Shown: one piece after another, positions 22,497-31,520 of the stretch
Layout: the number at the start of each line of letters is the position of its first letter
Numbering within the stretch: the first letter of the stretch is position 1
Assembly: GCF_003952265.1 (NCBI RefSeq)
Contig: NZ_CP034438.1
Coordinates: 1,240,001-1,304,000, forward strand
From: Flaviflexus salsibiostraticola
GTDB lineage: Bacteria; Actinomycetota; Actinomycetes; Actinomycetales; Actinomycetaceae
DNA length: 64,000 nucleotides
Reading direction: 5' to 3'
Made by a program: the position numbers and the translations under genes
Notes under the pieces: model-generated
Seen by the model: the letters and a program-made list of their open reading frames with translations, nothing else
What the model was told of the DNA's origin: nothing
Database searches by the model: none

Positions 22497-23429
22497 TCAG
22501 TCAGTGGGCGGCACGGGCAGCGGGCCCCCGTACCAGTCCTCGATGAGGTAGCGGGCGACGGAGGAGGCCATGGGGACGGTCAGACGGTTCGACTCGATCT
22601 CCGCCGTGAGCTCCTCGCGGGTGAAGAACCGAGCCTTCGTGATCTCCTCGCCGTCGACCTCGATGGCCTCAGAGTCCGTCCACGCCCGGAAGGCGGCCAT
22701 GAGCGAGCGGGGGAACGGCCACGGCTGTGACCCGAAGTATTCGACCCTCGTGATGGTGACGCCCGCCTCTTCGAAGGATTCGCGGGCGACCGCGCGCTCG
22801 AGTGATTCACCGGCCTCGACGAAGCCCGCGAGGCAGGAGTAGCGGGTCGGCTCCCAGTTCGAGGCGTGGCCGAGCAGCAGGCGGTCCCGGCCGTCCCTGA
22901 TCGCCATGATGACACTCGGGTCGGTGCGCGGGTAGAGGATAAGGTCGCAGTCGCGGCACGCGCCCTCCCATCCTGCGGCCCGCGGGCCGAGGACTCCACC
23001 ACAGCTCGGGCAGTGCGTCCGGTATTCCCGCCAGGCCCCGAGCGCGGTCGCGGCCGTTGCCAGGCCGGCCTCGATCCCCGACAGCTCGTGGCCAATCTTC
23101 CTCAGCGACACGAACTCCCGGTGGTGGAGGGCGGTGATCCGTCGGTCGCCGTAGGGCATACCCTCCGGATCGAGCTTGAATTCGGTCGCGTCGAGGTGGA
23201 CGACGGCCCAATGCTCGCCGTCGCTCCGGCCGAGGTAGGACAGGTGGTCCCACGAGAGGAGCTCATCCGGAAGATCCGTGGCGGGGACATGGACGAGGCC
23301 GTCCGCGTCGACGGCGATCTGGCCGTCGCGGACGAGGAGGAACCTGCTGAGACGCGTCAGCAGGGTGGGATCGTTGCGCGACAGCGCATCGGTGTCGTGT
23401 TCGATCCGCGCCAGCGGCATCTCACTCAT
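22497..23429 (-). CDS. nudC: NAD(+)/NADH diphosphatase and NAD-RNA decapping enzyme (Nudix)
   Basis: This 310-residue enzyme hydrolyses NADH to NMNH and AMP and can remove NAD caps from RNA. A zinc ribbon (Cys140, Cys143, Cys158, Cys161) precedes the Nudix box (202-224, GFVEAGES...EEAGV), which is followed by the NADH-specific motif SQPWPFP (234-240). The ATG overlaps the mnmA stop by four bases, so it is the last gene of the etfB-etfA-desulfurase-mnmA operon. It is also next to uvrD2, as in mycobacteria. Confidence 0.95.
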   Translation of the reverse strand: MSEMPLARIEHDTDALSRNDPTLLTRLSRFLLVRDGQIAVDADGLVHVPATDLPDELLSWDHLSYLGRSDGEHWAVVHLDATEFKLDPEGMPYGDRRITALHHREFVSLRKIGHELSGIEAGLATAATALGAWREYRTHCPSCGGVLGPRAAGWEGACRDCDLILYPRTDPSVIMAIRDGRDRLLLGHASNWEPTRYSCLAGFVEAGESLERAVARESFEEAGVTITRVEYFGSQPWPFPRSLMAAFRAWTDSEAIEVDGEEITKARFFTREELTAEIESNRLTVPMASSVARYLIEDWYGGPLPVPPTD

Positions 23430-24517
23430 GCTGTCTCCTCCACCGTGGCCTGGCCGAGGACCCGGCTGCCCGAGTAGACGACGGCGGACTGGCCCGCGGC
23501 GAGGCCGCGCAGCGGCTCGTCAAGGTCCATGACGAGCCGGTCGTCCTCGAGTCGAACGGTCGCGGCGATCTCGCGGCCGTGGGCGCGCACCTGAACACCG
23601 GCCCGCAGCGGCTCCGCAGGGTCGATATCGGGGGCGAGCCAGACGGTGTCGGCGCCGATGATGCGCCGGACATCGAGAGCCTCGACAGGGCCGACGTGGA
23701 CGCGGTTCGTCTCGATGTCGACCTTCGTGACGAACCGGGGCAGGCCGTCCTTGGCGGGGATGCCGAGGCCGAGGCCGCGGCGCTGGCCGATCGTGTAGGC
23801 GAACGCGCCGAGGTGCTCCCCGACGACCGCACCCGACTCGTCGACGATCTCGCCGGGGTTCTCGCCGAGCCGCTGACGGAGGAATCCCCTCGTGTCGCCG
23901 TCGGCGATGAAGCAGATGTCGTACGAGTCCGGCTTGAGGGAGACGCCGAGGCCGCGCGCGGCGGCTTCAATGCGGACCTCATCCTTCGTCGGCACATCGC
24001 CCAGCGGGAAGAGGACATTGCCGAGGACCTGCTTGCCCATGACGGCGAGGACGTAGGACTGATCCTTCGGATGATTCGCGGCCCTGTGCAGCTCGTGGCG
24101 CACGCCCGAGCCGTCCTCGACGTCGCGCAGGTCCGCGTAGTGGCCCGTGCACACAGCGTCGAATCCCATCGACAGACCGCGCTCGAGAAGGGCCGCGAAC
24201 TTCACGTGCTCATTGCATCGCACGCACGGATTGGGGGTGCGGCCAGCCGAGTATTCGGAGAGGAAATCGGCGACAACCGTGTCCTCGAAATCGTCGGACA
24301 GGTCCCACACGTAGTAGGGGATGCCGAGCTTGTCGGCCGCCCTGCGGGCGTCGTAGCCATCCTCGACCGAGCAGCAGCCGCGGCTGCCGCTCCTGTGCTC
24401 GGCGCGGGACTTCGACAGCGCCATATGGACGCCGACGACATCGTGCCCCGCGTCGACGGCTCGCGCCGCCGCGACGGCGGAGTCGACCCCGCCGGACATC
24501 GCAGCCAGGACTCTCAT
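23426..24517 (-). CDS. mnmA: tRNA-specific 2-thiouridylase MnmA
   Basis: This enzyme adds sulfur to U34 of the tRNAs for Lys, Glu and Gln. The PP-loop SGGVDS is at residues 8-13. The two catalytic cysteines are Cys98 (NPCVRC) and Cys202 (DICF). The 363-residue length is normal. The ATG overlaps the stop of the cysteine desulfurase gene by four bases. That arrangement suggests the desulfurase is its direct sulfur donor. No other Tus relay genes are nearby. Confidence 0.97.
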   Translation of the reverse strand: MRVLAAMSGGVDSAVAAARAVDAGHDVVGVHMALSKSRAEHRSGSRGCCSVEDGYDARRAADKLGIPYYVWDLSDDFEDTVVADFLSEYSAGRTPNPCVRCNEHVKFAALLERGLSMGFDAVCTGHYADLRDVEDGSGVRHELHRAANHPKDQSYVLAVMGKQVLGNVLFPLGDVPTKDEVRIEAAARGLGVSLKPDSYDICFIADGDTRGFLRQRLGENPGEIVDESGAVVGEHLGAFAYTIGQRRGLGLGIPAKDGLPRFVTKVDIETNRVHVGPVEALDVRRIIGADTVWLAPDIDPAEPLRAGVQVRAHGREIAATVRLEDDRLVMDLDEPLRGLAAGQSAVVYSGSRVLGQATVEETA

Positions 24518-25614
24518 GCGCGCACCGCCCGCCGTGCCATGTCGACCGCGGCCGGGAGAGCGCGCTCGAGTGCGTCGACGTCCGCCTCCGTCGTCCCCTC
24601 GCCGAGCGAGAATCGCAGCGGGGTCGAGGCCTCATCGACACCCATCGCCTCGAGAACCCTCGAGGGCCGGTAGACGCCCGCCGAGCAGGCGGACCCGGTC
24701 GAGCAGGCGATCCCCGCCATGTCGAGCCCGAGCAGCAGCGCCTCAGGGTCAGTCGCAGGGAAGAGTGCGTGGACGATATGTGCCAGGCGCGGGACGTCCC
24801 CGCCGCTCAGGCTGCCGCCCGCGCGAACGCAGGCCGCCGCGACCCGCACGCCGAGCGCCCGCAGACGCGCCTCCCGCTCGGATCGCAGCTCGACCGCCTC
24901 GGACAGTGCGGCCGCGAGCGCGGCCGCACCCGCGACGTTGAGTGTGCCGGAGCGGACCCTGCGCTCCTGCCCGCCGCCGCCCTCCAAAGGAACGAGGGGG
25001 TAGTCGCGGGCTGCGATGAGGGCGCCGACCCCGACCGGGGCGCCGAGCTTATGACCCGAGATCGACATCGCATAATCCTTCGGGATGTCGAGGCTCGCGA
25101 CCGCCTGGACGGCGTCCGTGTGGAGCCGTGCCTGCGGCGCCCGCTCCCGGACGAGGGCGGCGATCTCGGCCAGCGGCTGGATGATGCCGGTCTCGTTGTT
25201 GGCCGCCATGACCGAGACGAGGCTGACGTCCTCATCGAGCATCGACTCCAGCGCCGTCATGTCGACCACCCCGTCCGCCGTCACGGGGATGACGGCGTGG
25301 GTCGGGGCGTGGAGTTCGGCCGCCTCACGGACGGCGGGATGCTCGATGGCCGAGTAGAGGACCCGGCCGCGGGCTGCCGGACCGGCGACCGCGAGGTTGT
25401 CGGCCTCCGTTCCCCCCGAGGTGACAATGACCTCCGGCGGGTCGACGCCGAGGACGGATGCGATCTGCTCGCGCGCGTCCTCGAGGACGGAGCGGGCCGC
25501 CCGGCCCGCCGCATGCGTCGCCGAGGCGTTGCCGGTGACGGCCGTCGCCTCGAGCCAGGCCTGCTTCGCCGTCTCCGACAGCGGTGCCGTTGCCGCCCAG
25601 TCCAGGTAGATCAC
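24514..25614 (-). CDS. Cysteine desulfurase (IscS/NifS family)
   Basis: This PLP enzyme takes sulfur from cysteine as a protein persulfide. PLP Lys189 lies in SISGHK, with the cofactor-binding SGGTEADN at 66-73 and EHP near 91. The catalytic cysteine is Cys310 in [10 protein letters not shown] (304-313). The 366 residues are typical. The GTG start is directly after the etfA stop. Being coupled to mnmA, its main client is probably tRNA thiolation, though it may also serve Fe-S clusters. Confidence 0.95.
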   Translation of the reverse strand: MIYLDWAATAPLSETAKQAWLEATAVTGNASATHAAGRAARSVLEDAREQIASVLGVDPPEVIVTSGGTEADNLAVAGPAARGRVLYSAIEHPAVREAAELHAPTHAVIPVTADGVVDMTALESMLDEDVSLVSVMAANNETGIIQPLAEIAALVRERAPQARLHTDAVQAVASLDIPKDYAMSISGHKLGAPVGVGALIAARDYPLVPLEGGGGQERRVRSGTLNVAGAAALAAALSEAVELRSEREARLRALGVRVAAACVRAGGSLSGGDVPRLAHIVHALFPATDPEALLLGLDMAGIACSTGSACSAGVYRPSRVLEAMGVDEASTPLRFSLGEGTTEADVDALERALPAAVDMARRAVRA

Positions 25615-26586
25615 CTAGAGCCCTGCCTCCCTGAGAGCCGCGATCGCCTGCGGCATGACGTCCTTGACGTCCCCGACGATCCCGAAGTTCGCGATCTCGA
25701 AGATCGGGGCCTCGGAGTCGTCGCACACGGCGACGATGTGCTCGGAGGCGAGCATGCCCGAGGTGTGGTGGACGGCGCCGGAGACGCCGAGTCCGATGTA
25801 GAGCCGGGGTGCGACCGTCTCGCCCGTCTGGCCGATCTGTGCCGAGTGGTCGATCCATCCCTCGTCGCACGCGACCCGGGTCGCGCCGACCGCGCCGCCG
25901 AGCAGGTCGGCGAGCTCGCGGACGGGGCCGAAGTCGCCGTCGACGCCGCGGCCGCCCACGACGACGACCTGGGACTCGGCCAGGTTCGGTCCGACATGGT
26001 CGCGCTTCTGGCGCGACACGAGCCGGGTCCGCTTCGCGCGTTCGGGCACGGTGATCTCGAGCGGCGCGACCGTGGCGTCGGTGACGTCCCGGGGCACGGC
26101 CTCAACCGCGGTCGGGCGCAGCGCGACGACGGCGACGCCCCGGATGATCTCATCGTGTGTCGCCCAGGTCCCGGAGAAGACGGCCTTCGTGATGGCAAGC
26201 TGGCCGCCCACGGCCGAGACCGCGTCCGCGTCGACGACGACGCCCGAATCGAAGTGGACCGCGGCCTGGGCCGCGATCTCCTTCCCCAGGTAGGAGGAGG
26301 CCATGAGGACCGCGCGCGGGTTGACCCGCTCGGCCGCGGCAAGAGCGAGAGCCGCCCAGACCGCCGGATGATTGAGATCGGCCCCCGTCGACGTGACGGA
26401 GTCCGGGTCGACGACGAGGATCTCATCGGCGCCGTAGCGGGCGAGCTCCTCAACCGGGGGCTGGCCGAAGGTGGCGGAGACGACGCGGTCCGCGATCGCA
26501 CGGGCCGCGGTGAGGACCTCCCGCGACGAGTCCGACAGCGCGGTGCCGTCGTGGCGGGAGATGACGAGGACGGTATCGAGTTTCAC
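25615..26586 (-). CDS. etfA: Electron transfer flavoprotein alpha subunit
   Basis: This subunit binds FAD in the ETF heterodimer, which carries electrons from acyl-CoA and similar dehydrogenases to the respiratory chain. The FAD-binding C-terminal domain is clear: GRGVDGDFGPVRELAD near 190 and LYIGLGVSGAVHHTSGM near 260. The 323 residues are standard. The GTG start overlaps the etfB stop (GTGA), so the two subunits are translationally coupled. ETF:quinone oxidoreductase and acyl-CoA dehydrogenase genes are not in the window. Confidence 0.95.
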   Translation of the reverse strand: MKLDTVLVISRHDGTALSDSSREVLTAARAIADRVVSATFGQPPVEELARYGADEILVVDPDSVTSTGADLNHPAVWAALALAAAERVNPRAVLMASSYLGKEIAAQAAVHFDSGVVVDADAVSAVGGQLAITKAVFSGTWATHDEIIRGVAVVALRPTAVEAVPRDVTDATVAPLEITVPERAKRTRLVSRQKRDHVGPNLAESQVVVVGGRGVDGDFGPVRELADLLGGAVGATRVACDEGWIDHSAQIGQTGETVAPRLYIGLGVSGAVHHTSGMLASEHIVAVCDDSEAPIFEIANFGIVGDVKDVMPQAIAALREAGL

Positions 26587-27362
26587 TTCATCACTCCAAG
26601 GATGTAGTCGGCGAGCCTCCGGCCGCCGTCGCCTGAATCGTTGTGGACCTCGCCCGCGTCCCGCGGGGGCCGCTCGACGGCGTTCGTCACGCGGGTGCCG
26701 GCCCCGGCAGCACCGACGAGTCCATCGCCGAGACCGAGATCATCGAGGTCGATCTCGTCGATCGGCTTCTTCTTCGCGGCCATGATCGCCTTGAAGTTCG
26801 GGTACCTCACCTCGTTCGCCTGGTCGGTGACGGAGAGGATCGCGGGCAGGTCTGCCTCGAGGACCTCGTCACTGAATCCCATCGTCCGCGTGATCCGCAG
26901 GACGGTGCCGGTGAGCTCGACCGTCTTCGCGAGCGTGAGCGCCGGCAGGTCGAGGTGGGCGGCGAGGGCAGAGGGAATCGTCGCCGTCATCCCGTCGAGG
27001 GCGGCCATGCCGGTGACGACGAGGTCGATCGGAGCCTCCTCGCCGAGCTGCCTGATCGCCGCGGCGAGAACGCGGGCGGTGCCGAGCACATCGGAACCCG
27101 CGGCCCGGTCGTCACAGACGTGGATCGCACGATCGGCGCCGAGGGCGAGAGCCCGGCGAAGGCCGTCGACCGCATCCTCCGGCCCCATGGTGAGGGCGAT
27201 GACCTCACCGTCGCCGCCGGCGAGATCGACGGACTCCTGAACGGCGTTCTCATCGAGTTCGTTCAGCACATCGTCGTCGCCGCGGACAAGGAAGCCCTCA
27301 TCGCCGAGCACTCGCTCGGCCTGCACGTCGGGCACGTGTTTTACACAGACAACAATCCTCAT
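26583..27362 (-). CDS. etfB: Electron transfer flavoprotein beta subunit
   Basis: This subunit pairs with EtfA and binds AMP. From the ATG at 27362 it has 259 residues, beginning MRIVVCVKHVPD. Conserved features include DENAVQESVDL, MGPEDAVDGLRRALALGADRA-type nucleotide-binding segments, the ETF beta signature around DLPAILSVTDQANEVRYP and AAKKKPI. A longer in-frame extension upstream was rejected because the family begins at this methionine. AGGAGG is one base before the ATG. It is the first gene of a five-gene operon ending with nudC. Confidence 0.95.
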   Translation of the reverse strand: MRIVVCVKHVPDVQAERVLGDEGFLVRGDDDVLNELDENAVQESVDLAGGDGEVIALTMGPEDAVDGLRRALALGADRAIHVCDDRAAGSDVLGTARVLAAAIRQLGEEAPIDLVVTGMAALDGMTATIPSALAAHLDLPALTLAKTVELTGTVLRITRTMGFSDEVLEADLPAILSVTDQANEVRYPNFKAIMAAKKKPIDEIDLDDLGLGDGLVGAAGAGTRVTNAVERPPRDAGEVHNDSGDGGRRLADYILGVMK

Positions 27363-27474
27363 GCCTCCTAGCGTGCCACCTTTGACGGATTTCTCCCAAG
27401 AGATGTGCGCCATGGGTGGAAGGGTCTGCACACCGGGCAACGTGTCCGAGTCGCTGATCCAAAAGTGAGAGACT

Positions 27475-29694
27475 GTGCCCGTGACTCGAACTTCCAGACA
27501 CGCCCGCACACCCGCCCGCTACGTGGCGCGGGCCCCGGAGCAGACCCTGCCGAGGAGGATCCGCGCGAACCGACTCGGAGTCACGGTGCTGCCGGATGGC
27601 ATCGACGTCTCGGTCGTCTCGACGCATGCCTCGCTCGTCGAGTTCTGCGCGGTGGACATTGACGGTGCCGGGACGATCCGCGAGCGCAGGTTCGCCCTCA
27701 ACGGGCCCGAGCTGGGCGTGTGGAGCGGCTTCATCCCGGGCATCAAGCCCGGCCAGCACTACGGCTTTCGGGTGCACGGCAGATGGGACCCGGACGCCAG
27801 TATGCGGCACAACCCGGCGAAGCTTCTCGTCGACCCGTACGCACTGGGCGTCGCCGGCGACTACGACCTCGGGCCGGCAGTCTACTCCCACCAGGTGGAC
27901 GACAGCCTCCATCCCCTGCCCGGTCGGCGCAGGCTCTCGGAGCTGGACTCCGCGCCCCACGTGCCGCATTCGGTCGTCGTCGATGAGAGCTACGACGGAC
28001 CGGTCGGGACGCTCGACCTGCCGTGGAGCACGACCGTCATCTATGAGGCACACGTGCGCGGACTGACGATGGCGATGCCGGGGGTCCCGGCCCACTTGAG
28101 GGGGACATACGCGGGTGTGGCTCATCCCGCGACGATCACCCACCTCAAGGAGCTCGGCATCACCGCCCTCCAGCTGCTCCCGATCCACGCGAAGCTGCCC
28201 GAGCCGTTCCTCATCGAGAAGGGTCTGACGAACTACTGGGGCTACAACACGCTCGGATTCTTCGCCCCCGAGCCGTCGTACGCGACGAAGGCAGCGCAGG
28301 AAGCCGGTCCATCGGCCGTGCTGCGGGAGGTCAAGGGCATGGTGTCCCTCCTCCACGAGGCGGGCATCGAGGTCATCCTCGATGTCGTCTACAACCACAC
28401 GTGCGAGGCCGGGATCGACGGCCCCACCCTCTCCTGGCGGGGGCTGGGCGAGTCCTCGTTCTACATGCAGTCGGGCACGAACCCGGCCGACTTCTGGGAC
28501 GTGACGGGTACCGGCAATTCGCTCGACTTCCGCCTGCGGAGGGTCACGCAGATGGCGCTCGACTCGCTGCGCTATTGGGTCGAGAAGGTCGGCATCGACG
28601 GCTTCCGCTTCGACCTCGCCGTCACCCTCGGCCGCCAGGGCCGGGAGTTCATCCCCCACCATCCCTTTTATGTGGCGATGACGACGGATCCTGTTCTGCG
28701 CTCCCGCAAACTCATCAACGAGCCGTGGGATCTGGGTCCGAACGGCTGGCGCACGGGCCAGTTCCCCTCGCCGACGGCGGACTGGAATGACCGCTTCCGC
28801 AACGCGGTCCGCTCGTTCTGGCTCACAGACCAGCGCGTCCAGGTCGACGGCCACAAGCCGCATGATTCCCGCGAGCTCGTCACCCGCCTGTCCGGCTCGG
28901 CCGACCTGTTCTCCCGGGGACGCACCCCGGGCGGGCGCGGCACGTTCGCGTCGATCAACTTCATCACGGCCCACGACGGCTTCACCCTGCGGGATCTCGT
29001 CACGTACGACGGGAAGCACAACGAGGCGAACCTCGAGGGCAACCGCGACGGCACGAACGACAACCGGTCGTGGAACCACGGCGCGGAGGGGCATAATCCC
29101 GAACTCCTCGAGGCGCGGCTGAAGTCGATGCGGAACCTCATCGGCACCCTCCTCCTCTCCTCGGGCACGCCGATGATGACGGCGGGCGATGAGATCGCGC
29201 GCACCCAGGACGGCAACAACAACCCGTACTGCCAGGACAACGAGCTGTCGTGGATCGACTGGCGGACCGAGCCGTGGCAGGACGACTTCCACGCGACCGT
29301 CTCCCATCTCCTTCAGCTCCGCCGCGAGCACGAGGTGTTCCGGCCAGCCGGGTTCTTCTCCGGCACACCCCGGACGGGCGACAGCCTCCCCGATGTCACG
29401 TGGATCGACCGCGGCGGCGCGGAGATGCCGGCGTGGAAGTGGTTCGAGCCGTCCTCGCGGACGTTCCAGATGCTGCGGTCGGGCGGGGGCCGGGATGTCG
29501 ACGCGCTCCTCATGATCAATGGCCTCGTCGACGATGCGGAATTCACGGTCCCGACCGGTCGCGGGCGACCGTTCGACCTGGTCTGGGATTCCGCCGAGCC
29601 GCGGCCGAAACGGTTCGATGAGCTGGCGCTGCCGGGGTCGACCGTCATGGTCAACGGACAGTCGATTCGCCTCTACCTGTCGAACCCGTCTTAG
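27475..29694 (+). CDS. glgX: Glycogen debranching enzyme GlgX
   Basis: This 739-residue GH13 enzyme cleaves alpha-1,6 branches in glycogen-type glucan. An N-terminal CBM48-like domain (about 30-130) is followed by the TIM barrel. The nucleophile Asp380 is in FRFDLAVTLG and the acid Glu416 is in LINEPWD. The segment GTNDNRSWNHG and a C-terminal beta domain are also seen. The GTG at 27475 was chosen; a second GTG two codons later is possible. It is divergent from etfB. It complements the GlgE operon 2 kb downstream. Confidence 0.95.
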   Translation: MPVTRTSRHARTPARYVARAPEQTLPRRIRANRLGVTVLPDGIDVSVVSTHASLVEFCAVDIDGAGTIRERRFALNGPELGVWSGFIPGIKPGQHYGFRVHGRWDPDASMRHNPAKLLVDPYALGVAGDYDLGPAVYSHQVDDSLHPLPGRRRLSELDSAPHVPHSVVVDESYDGPVGTLDLPWSTTVIYEAHVRGLTMAMPGVPAHLRGTYAGVAHPATITHLKELGITALQLLPIHAKLPEPFLIEKGLTNYWGYNTLGFFAPEPSYATKAAQEAGPSAVLREVKGMVSLLHEAGIEVILDVVYNHTCEAGIDGPTLSWRGLGESSFYMQSGTNPADFWDVTGTGNSLDFRLRRVTQMALDSLRYWVEKVGIDGFRFDLAVTLGRQGREFIPHHPFYVAMTTDPVLRSRKLINEPWDLGPNGWRTGQFPSPTADWNDRFRNAVRSFWLTDQRVQVDGHKPHDSRELVTRLSGSADLFSRGRTPGGRGTFASINFITAHDGFTLRDLVTYDGKHNEANLEGNRDGTNDNRSWNHGAEGHNPELLEARLKSMRNLIGTLLLSSGTPMMTAGDEIARTQDGNNNPYCQDNELSWIDWRTEPWQDDFHATVSHLLQLRREHEVFRPAGFFSGTPRTGDSLPDVTWIDRGGAEMPAWKWFEPSSRTFQMLRSGGGRDVDALLMINGLVDDAEFTVPTGRGRPFDLVWDSAEPRPKRFDELALPGSTVMVNGQSIRLYLSNPS

Positions 29695-29697
29695 AAT
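29692..29697 (+). promoter_or_regulatory. -10 box TAGAAT before trpS
   Basis: TAGAAT overlaps the glgX stop codon. Transcription would start about 36 bases before the trpS ATG, so trpS probably has its own promoter. Confidence 0.4.
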
Positions 29698-29739
29698 GTT
29701 CCCTGTCTGCGACAGCGCGGGCACCGGAAAGGATGATCC

Positions 29740-30852
29740 ATGCACAGTGACGAGATTGTCGATCTCGAATCGACGGTCGACGAGGCCTCCCTGCGTCGGT
29801 CGGAGAGGCTCAGCGACGAGCTGAAGGAGAAGATCCGCGAGGATGCCTCCCCGTTCAGGATGCTGACCGGGGACCGGCCGACCGGCCGGCTCCACCTCGG
29901 CCACTACTTCGGCTCCCTGAGGAACAGGGTCGAGCTGCAGAATGCGGGCGTCGACAGCTGGCTCGTCATCGCCGACTACCAGGTCATCACCGACCGCGAC
30001 GCCGTCGGCGAGATCAGGGACCGCGTCTACGGCCTCGTGACGGACTACCTCGCCATCGACATCGACCCGGAGCGCGCCGTCATCTTCCCGCACTCGCAGA
30101 TCCCCGCCCTCAACGAACTCGTCCTGCCCTTCCTCTCGATCGTCACCGATTCGGAGCTGCGGAGGAACCCGACGGTCAAGGCCGAACTCGACGCATCCGG
30201 CAACCGCCCCATGTCAGGCCTGCTCCTCACCTACCCGGTCCACCAGGCCGCCGACATCCTCTTCTGCAAGGCGAATGTCGTGCCCGTCGGCAAGGACCAG
30301 CTCCCCCACCTCGAGCAGGCCCGCGTCATCGCCCAGCGCTTCGACCGGCGCTACGGCCGCGCCGCCGGCGCGACGCACCCGATCTTCCCCCGCCCCCAGG
30401 CGCTCCTCTCGGAGGCGCCCTCGGTGCTGGGCCTCGACGGGCAGAAGATGTCGAAGTCGCGCGGCAACACGATCGAGCTGGGCATGACGGCCGATGAGAC
30501 GGCGAAGCTCCTGAAGAAGGCCGTCACCGACTCCGAGCGCCGCATCACCTTCGACCCGGTCGGCCGCCCCGAGGTCTCGAACCTCGTCCAGCTCACCGCG
30601 CTCGCCACCAACCGCGATCCGGTCGAGGTGGCGGATGAGATCGGGGATGGCGGAGCGGGCACGCTCAAGAGGGTCGCCACCGAGGCGATCAACGAGATGA
30701 TGGCTCCGATCCGCGCCCGCCGCCTCGAGATCGAGAACGACCAGGCCTACGTCCAGCAGGTCCTGCGGGACGGAATCGCACGCGCGAACGCCCAGGCCGA
30801 GGAGACGCTGCGCGAGGTCCATGAGGCCCTCGACATGGTCTACCTGCCGTAG
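29740..30852 (+). CDS. trpS: Tryptophanyl-tRNA synthetase
   Basis: This class I synthetase charges tRNA-Trp. The HIGH-type motif is HLGH (52-55) after GDRPTGR, and the KMSKS loop is exact (236-240). The 370 residues include a polar N-terminal extension of about 38 residues before the catalytic core, longer than in most bacterial enzymes. GAAAGGAT lies before the ATG. The gene sits between two glucan loci, and no amino-acid-biosynthesis gene is adjacent. Confidence 0.95.
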   Translation: MHSDEIVDLESTVDEASLRRSERLSDELKEKIREDASPFRMLTGDRPTGRLHLGHYFGSLRNRVELQNAGVDSWLVIADYQVITDRDAVGEIRDRVYGLVTDYLAIDIDPERAVIFPHSQIPALNELVLPFLSIVTDSELRRNPTVKAELDASGNRPMSGLLLTYPVHQAADILFCKANVVPVGKDQLPHLEQARVIAQRFDRRYGRAAGATHPIFPRPQALLSEAPSVLGLDGQKMSKSRGNTIELGMTADETAKLLKKAVTDSERRITFDPVGRPEVSNLVQLTALATNRDPVEVADEIGDGGAGTLKRVATEAINEMMAPIRARRLEIENDQAYVQQVLRDGIARANAQAEETLREVHEALDMVYLP

Positions 30853-30985
30853 TCCAGAGTCTCGGCTCTGGTGACCTGTCTGCCACGAGCGAACACCCTC
30901 CTCGCGAGTCCGGGCTCCGGCGCTTCGGTTGGTACTGCGCGCCGTGCATTGGCGCTCCCGGCGGCTGGCGCACGCCGCCACAGAA

Positions 30986-31070
30986 CCGATCGAGGTGGAG
31001 TTCATCTGCCTCGATCGGCTCTCCGGTTTCGTGACGGCCGTCACTGCTCTACGATCGGTCGGAACCGACC
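30986..31070 (+). repeat. Two inverted repeats upstream of the small lipoprotein gene
   Basis: CCGATCGAGG (30986-30995) and CCTCGATCGG (31009-31018) are perfect arms with a 13-base spacer. GGTCGG-AA-CCGACC (31057-31070) lies three bases before the ribosome site. They may be operators or RNA structures controlling the next gene. The rest of the trpS-lipoprotein gap holds a weak stem at 30854-30871. Confidence 0.4.
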
Positions 31071-31082
31071 ACGAAAGGAGCC

Positions 31083-31274
31083 ATGATGACACGCTCACTC
31101 GGGAAGCGCGCCCTCCTCGGAGCGGGGCTTGCCCTGACCCTCCCGTTCGGTCTCGCCGCATGCGGGGACGATGAGGGAAGCGACGTCGAGACCGTCGAGG
31201 AGGACACGCCGACTCGCGGCGGGGACGACCTCGACGACACGGATGACAGCGACGATATGGACGACGACGGCTGA
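31083..31274 (+). CDS. Small acidic lipoprotein, unknown function
   Basis: The product has only 63 residues: a signal peptide with lipobox LAAC (Cys27) and a tail of 36 residues made mostly of Asp, Glu and Gly. GAAAGGAG is well placed before the ATG at 31083; a second ATG follows at once. A strong terminator lies 17 bases after the stop, so it is a one-gene transcription unit. The tail has no recognisable fold. It could bind cations or act as a spacer at the cell surface, but this is a guess. Confidence 0.75.
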   Translation: MMTRSLGKRALLGAGLALTLPFGLAACGDDEGSDVETVEEDTPTRGGDDLDDTDDSDDMDDDG

Positions 31275-31290
31275 TCGGCGATCCATCAGT

Positions 31291-31332
31291 ACAGTGTGGG
31301 GCTCGCGGCATCAGCCGCGAGCCCCACACTGT
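31291..31332. terminator. Bidirectional 18-bp terminator hairpin
   Basis: ACAGTGTGGGGCTCGCGG (31291-31308) pairs perfectly with 31315-31332 around a six-base loop. It ends the small lipoprotein unit. It would also end any leftward transcript from 31460. No U-tract is present on either side. Confidence 0.8.
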
Positions 31333-31333
31333 G

Positions 31334-31460
31334 TCAGACCTCCGCTCGTTCGGATCCACGTCGCGCCATCATCGCCTGCTCGACGCCCGCGATGATGGCG
31401 CCGACGATGCAGGGCTGGTTCTCATAACGGAACCTGGCGTTCGCGCACACTGATTCCATC
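31334..31460 (-). CDS. Possible small protein, antisense to glgE leader region
   Basis: A 41-residue frame from ATG 31460 uses mostly G/C-ending codons, unlike the DNA just upstream, and stops two bases before a bidirectional terminator. In-frame ATGs up to 31537 would lengthen it into the start of glgE, where codon choice looks less like coding. I recognise no family and no ribosome site. It may be a real microprotein or chance. Confidence 0.3.
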
Positions 31461-31508
31461 GTCGGCTCAATCGCCGCCCAATGCTCTGCCCGCCGTCGGC
31501 ACTTTGGA

Positions 31509-31514
31509 TAGGCT
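31509..31514 (+). promoter_or_regulatory. -10 box TAGGCT, leaderless arrangement before glgE
   Basis: TAGGCT stands six bases before the GTG at 31521, so the transcript would start at the start codon. No ribosome site is visible. This is the likely promoter of the glgE operon. The -35 region is weak. Confidence 0.5.
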
Positions 31515-31520
31515 TGGCAC

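Noticed and set aside
24514..25614. Desulfurase as part of an ISC or SUF iron-sulfur operon
   Set aside because: No scaffold or SUF genes are adjacent. Coupling to mnmA points to tRNA thiolation.
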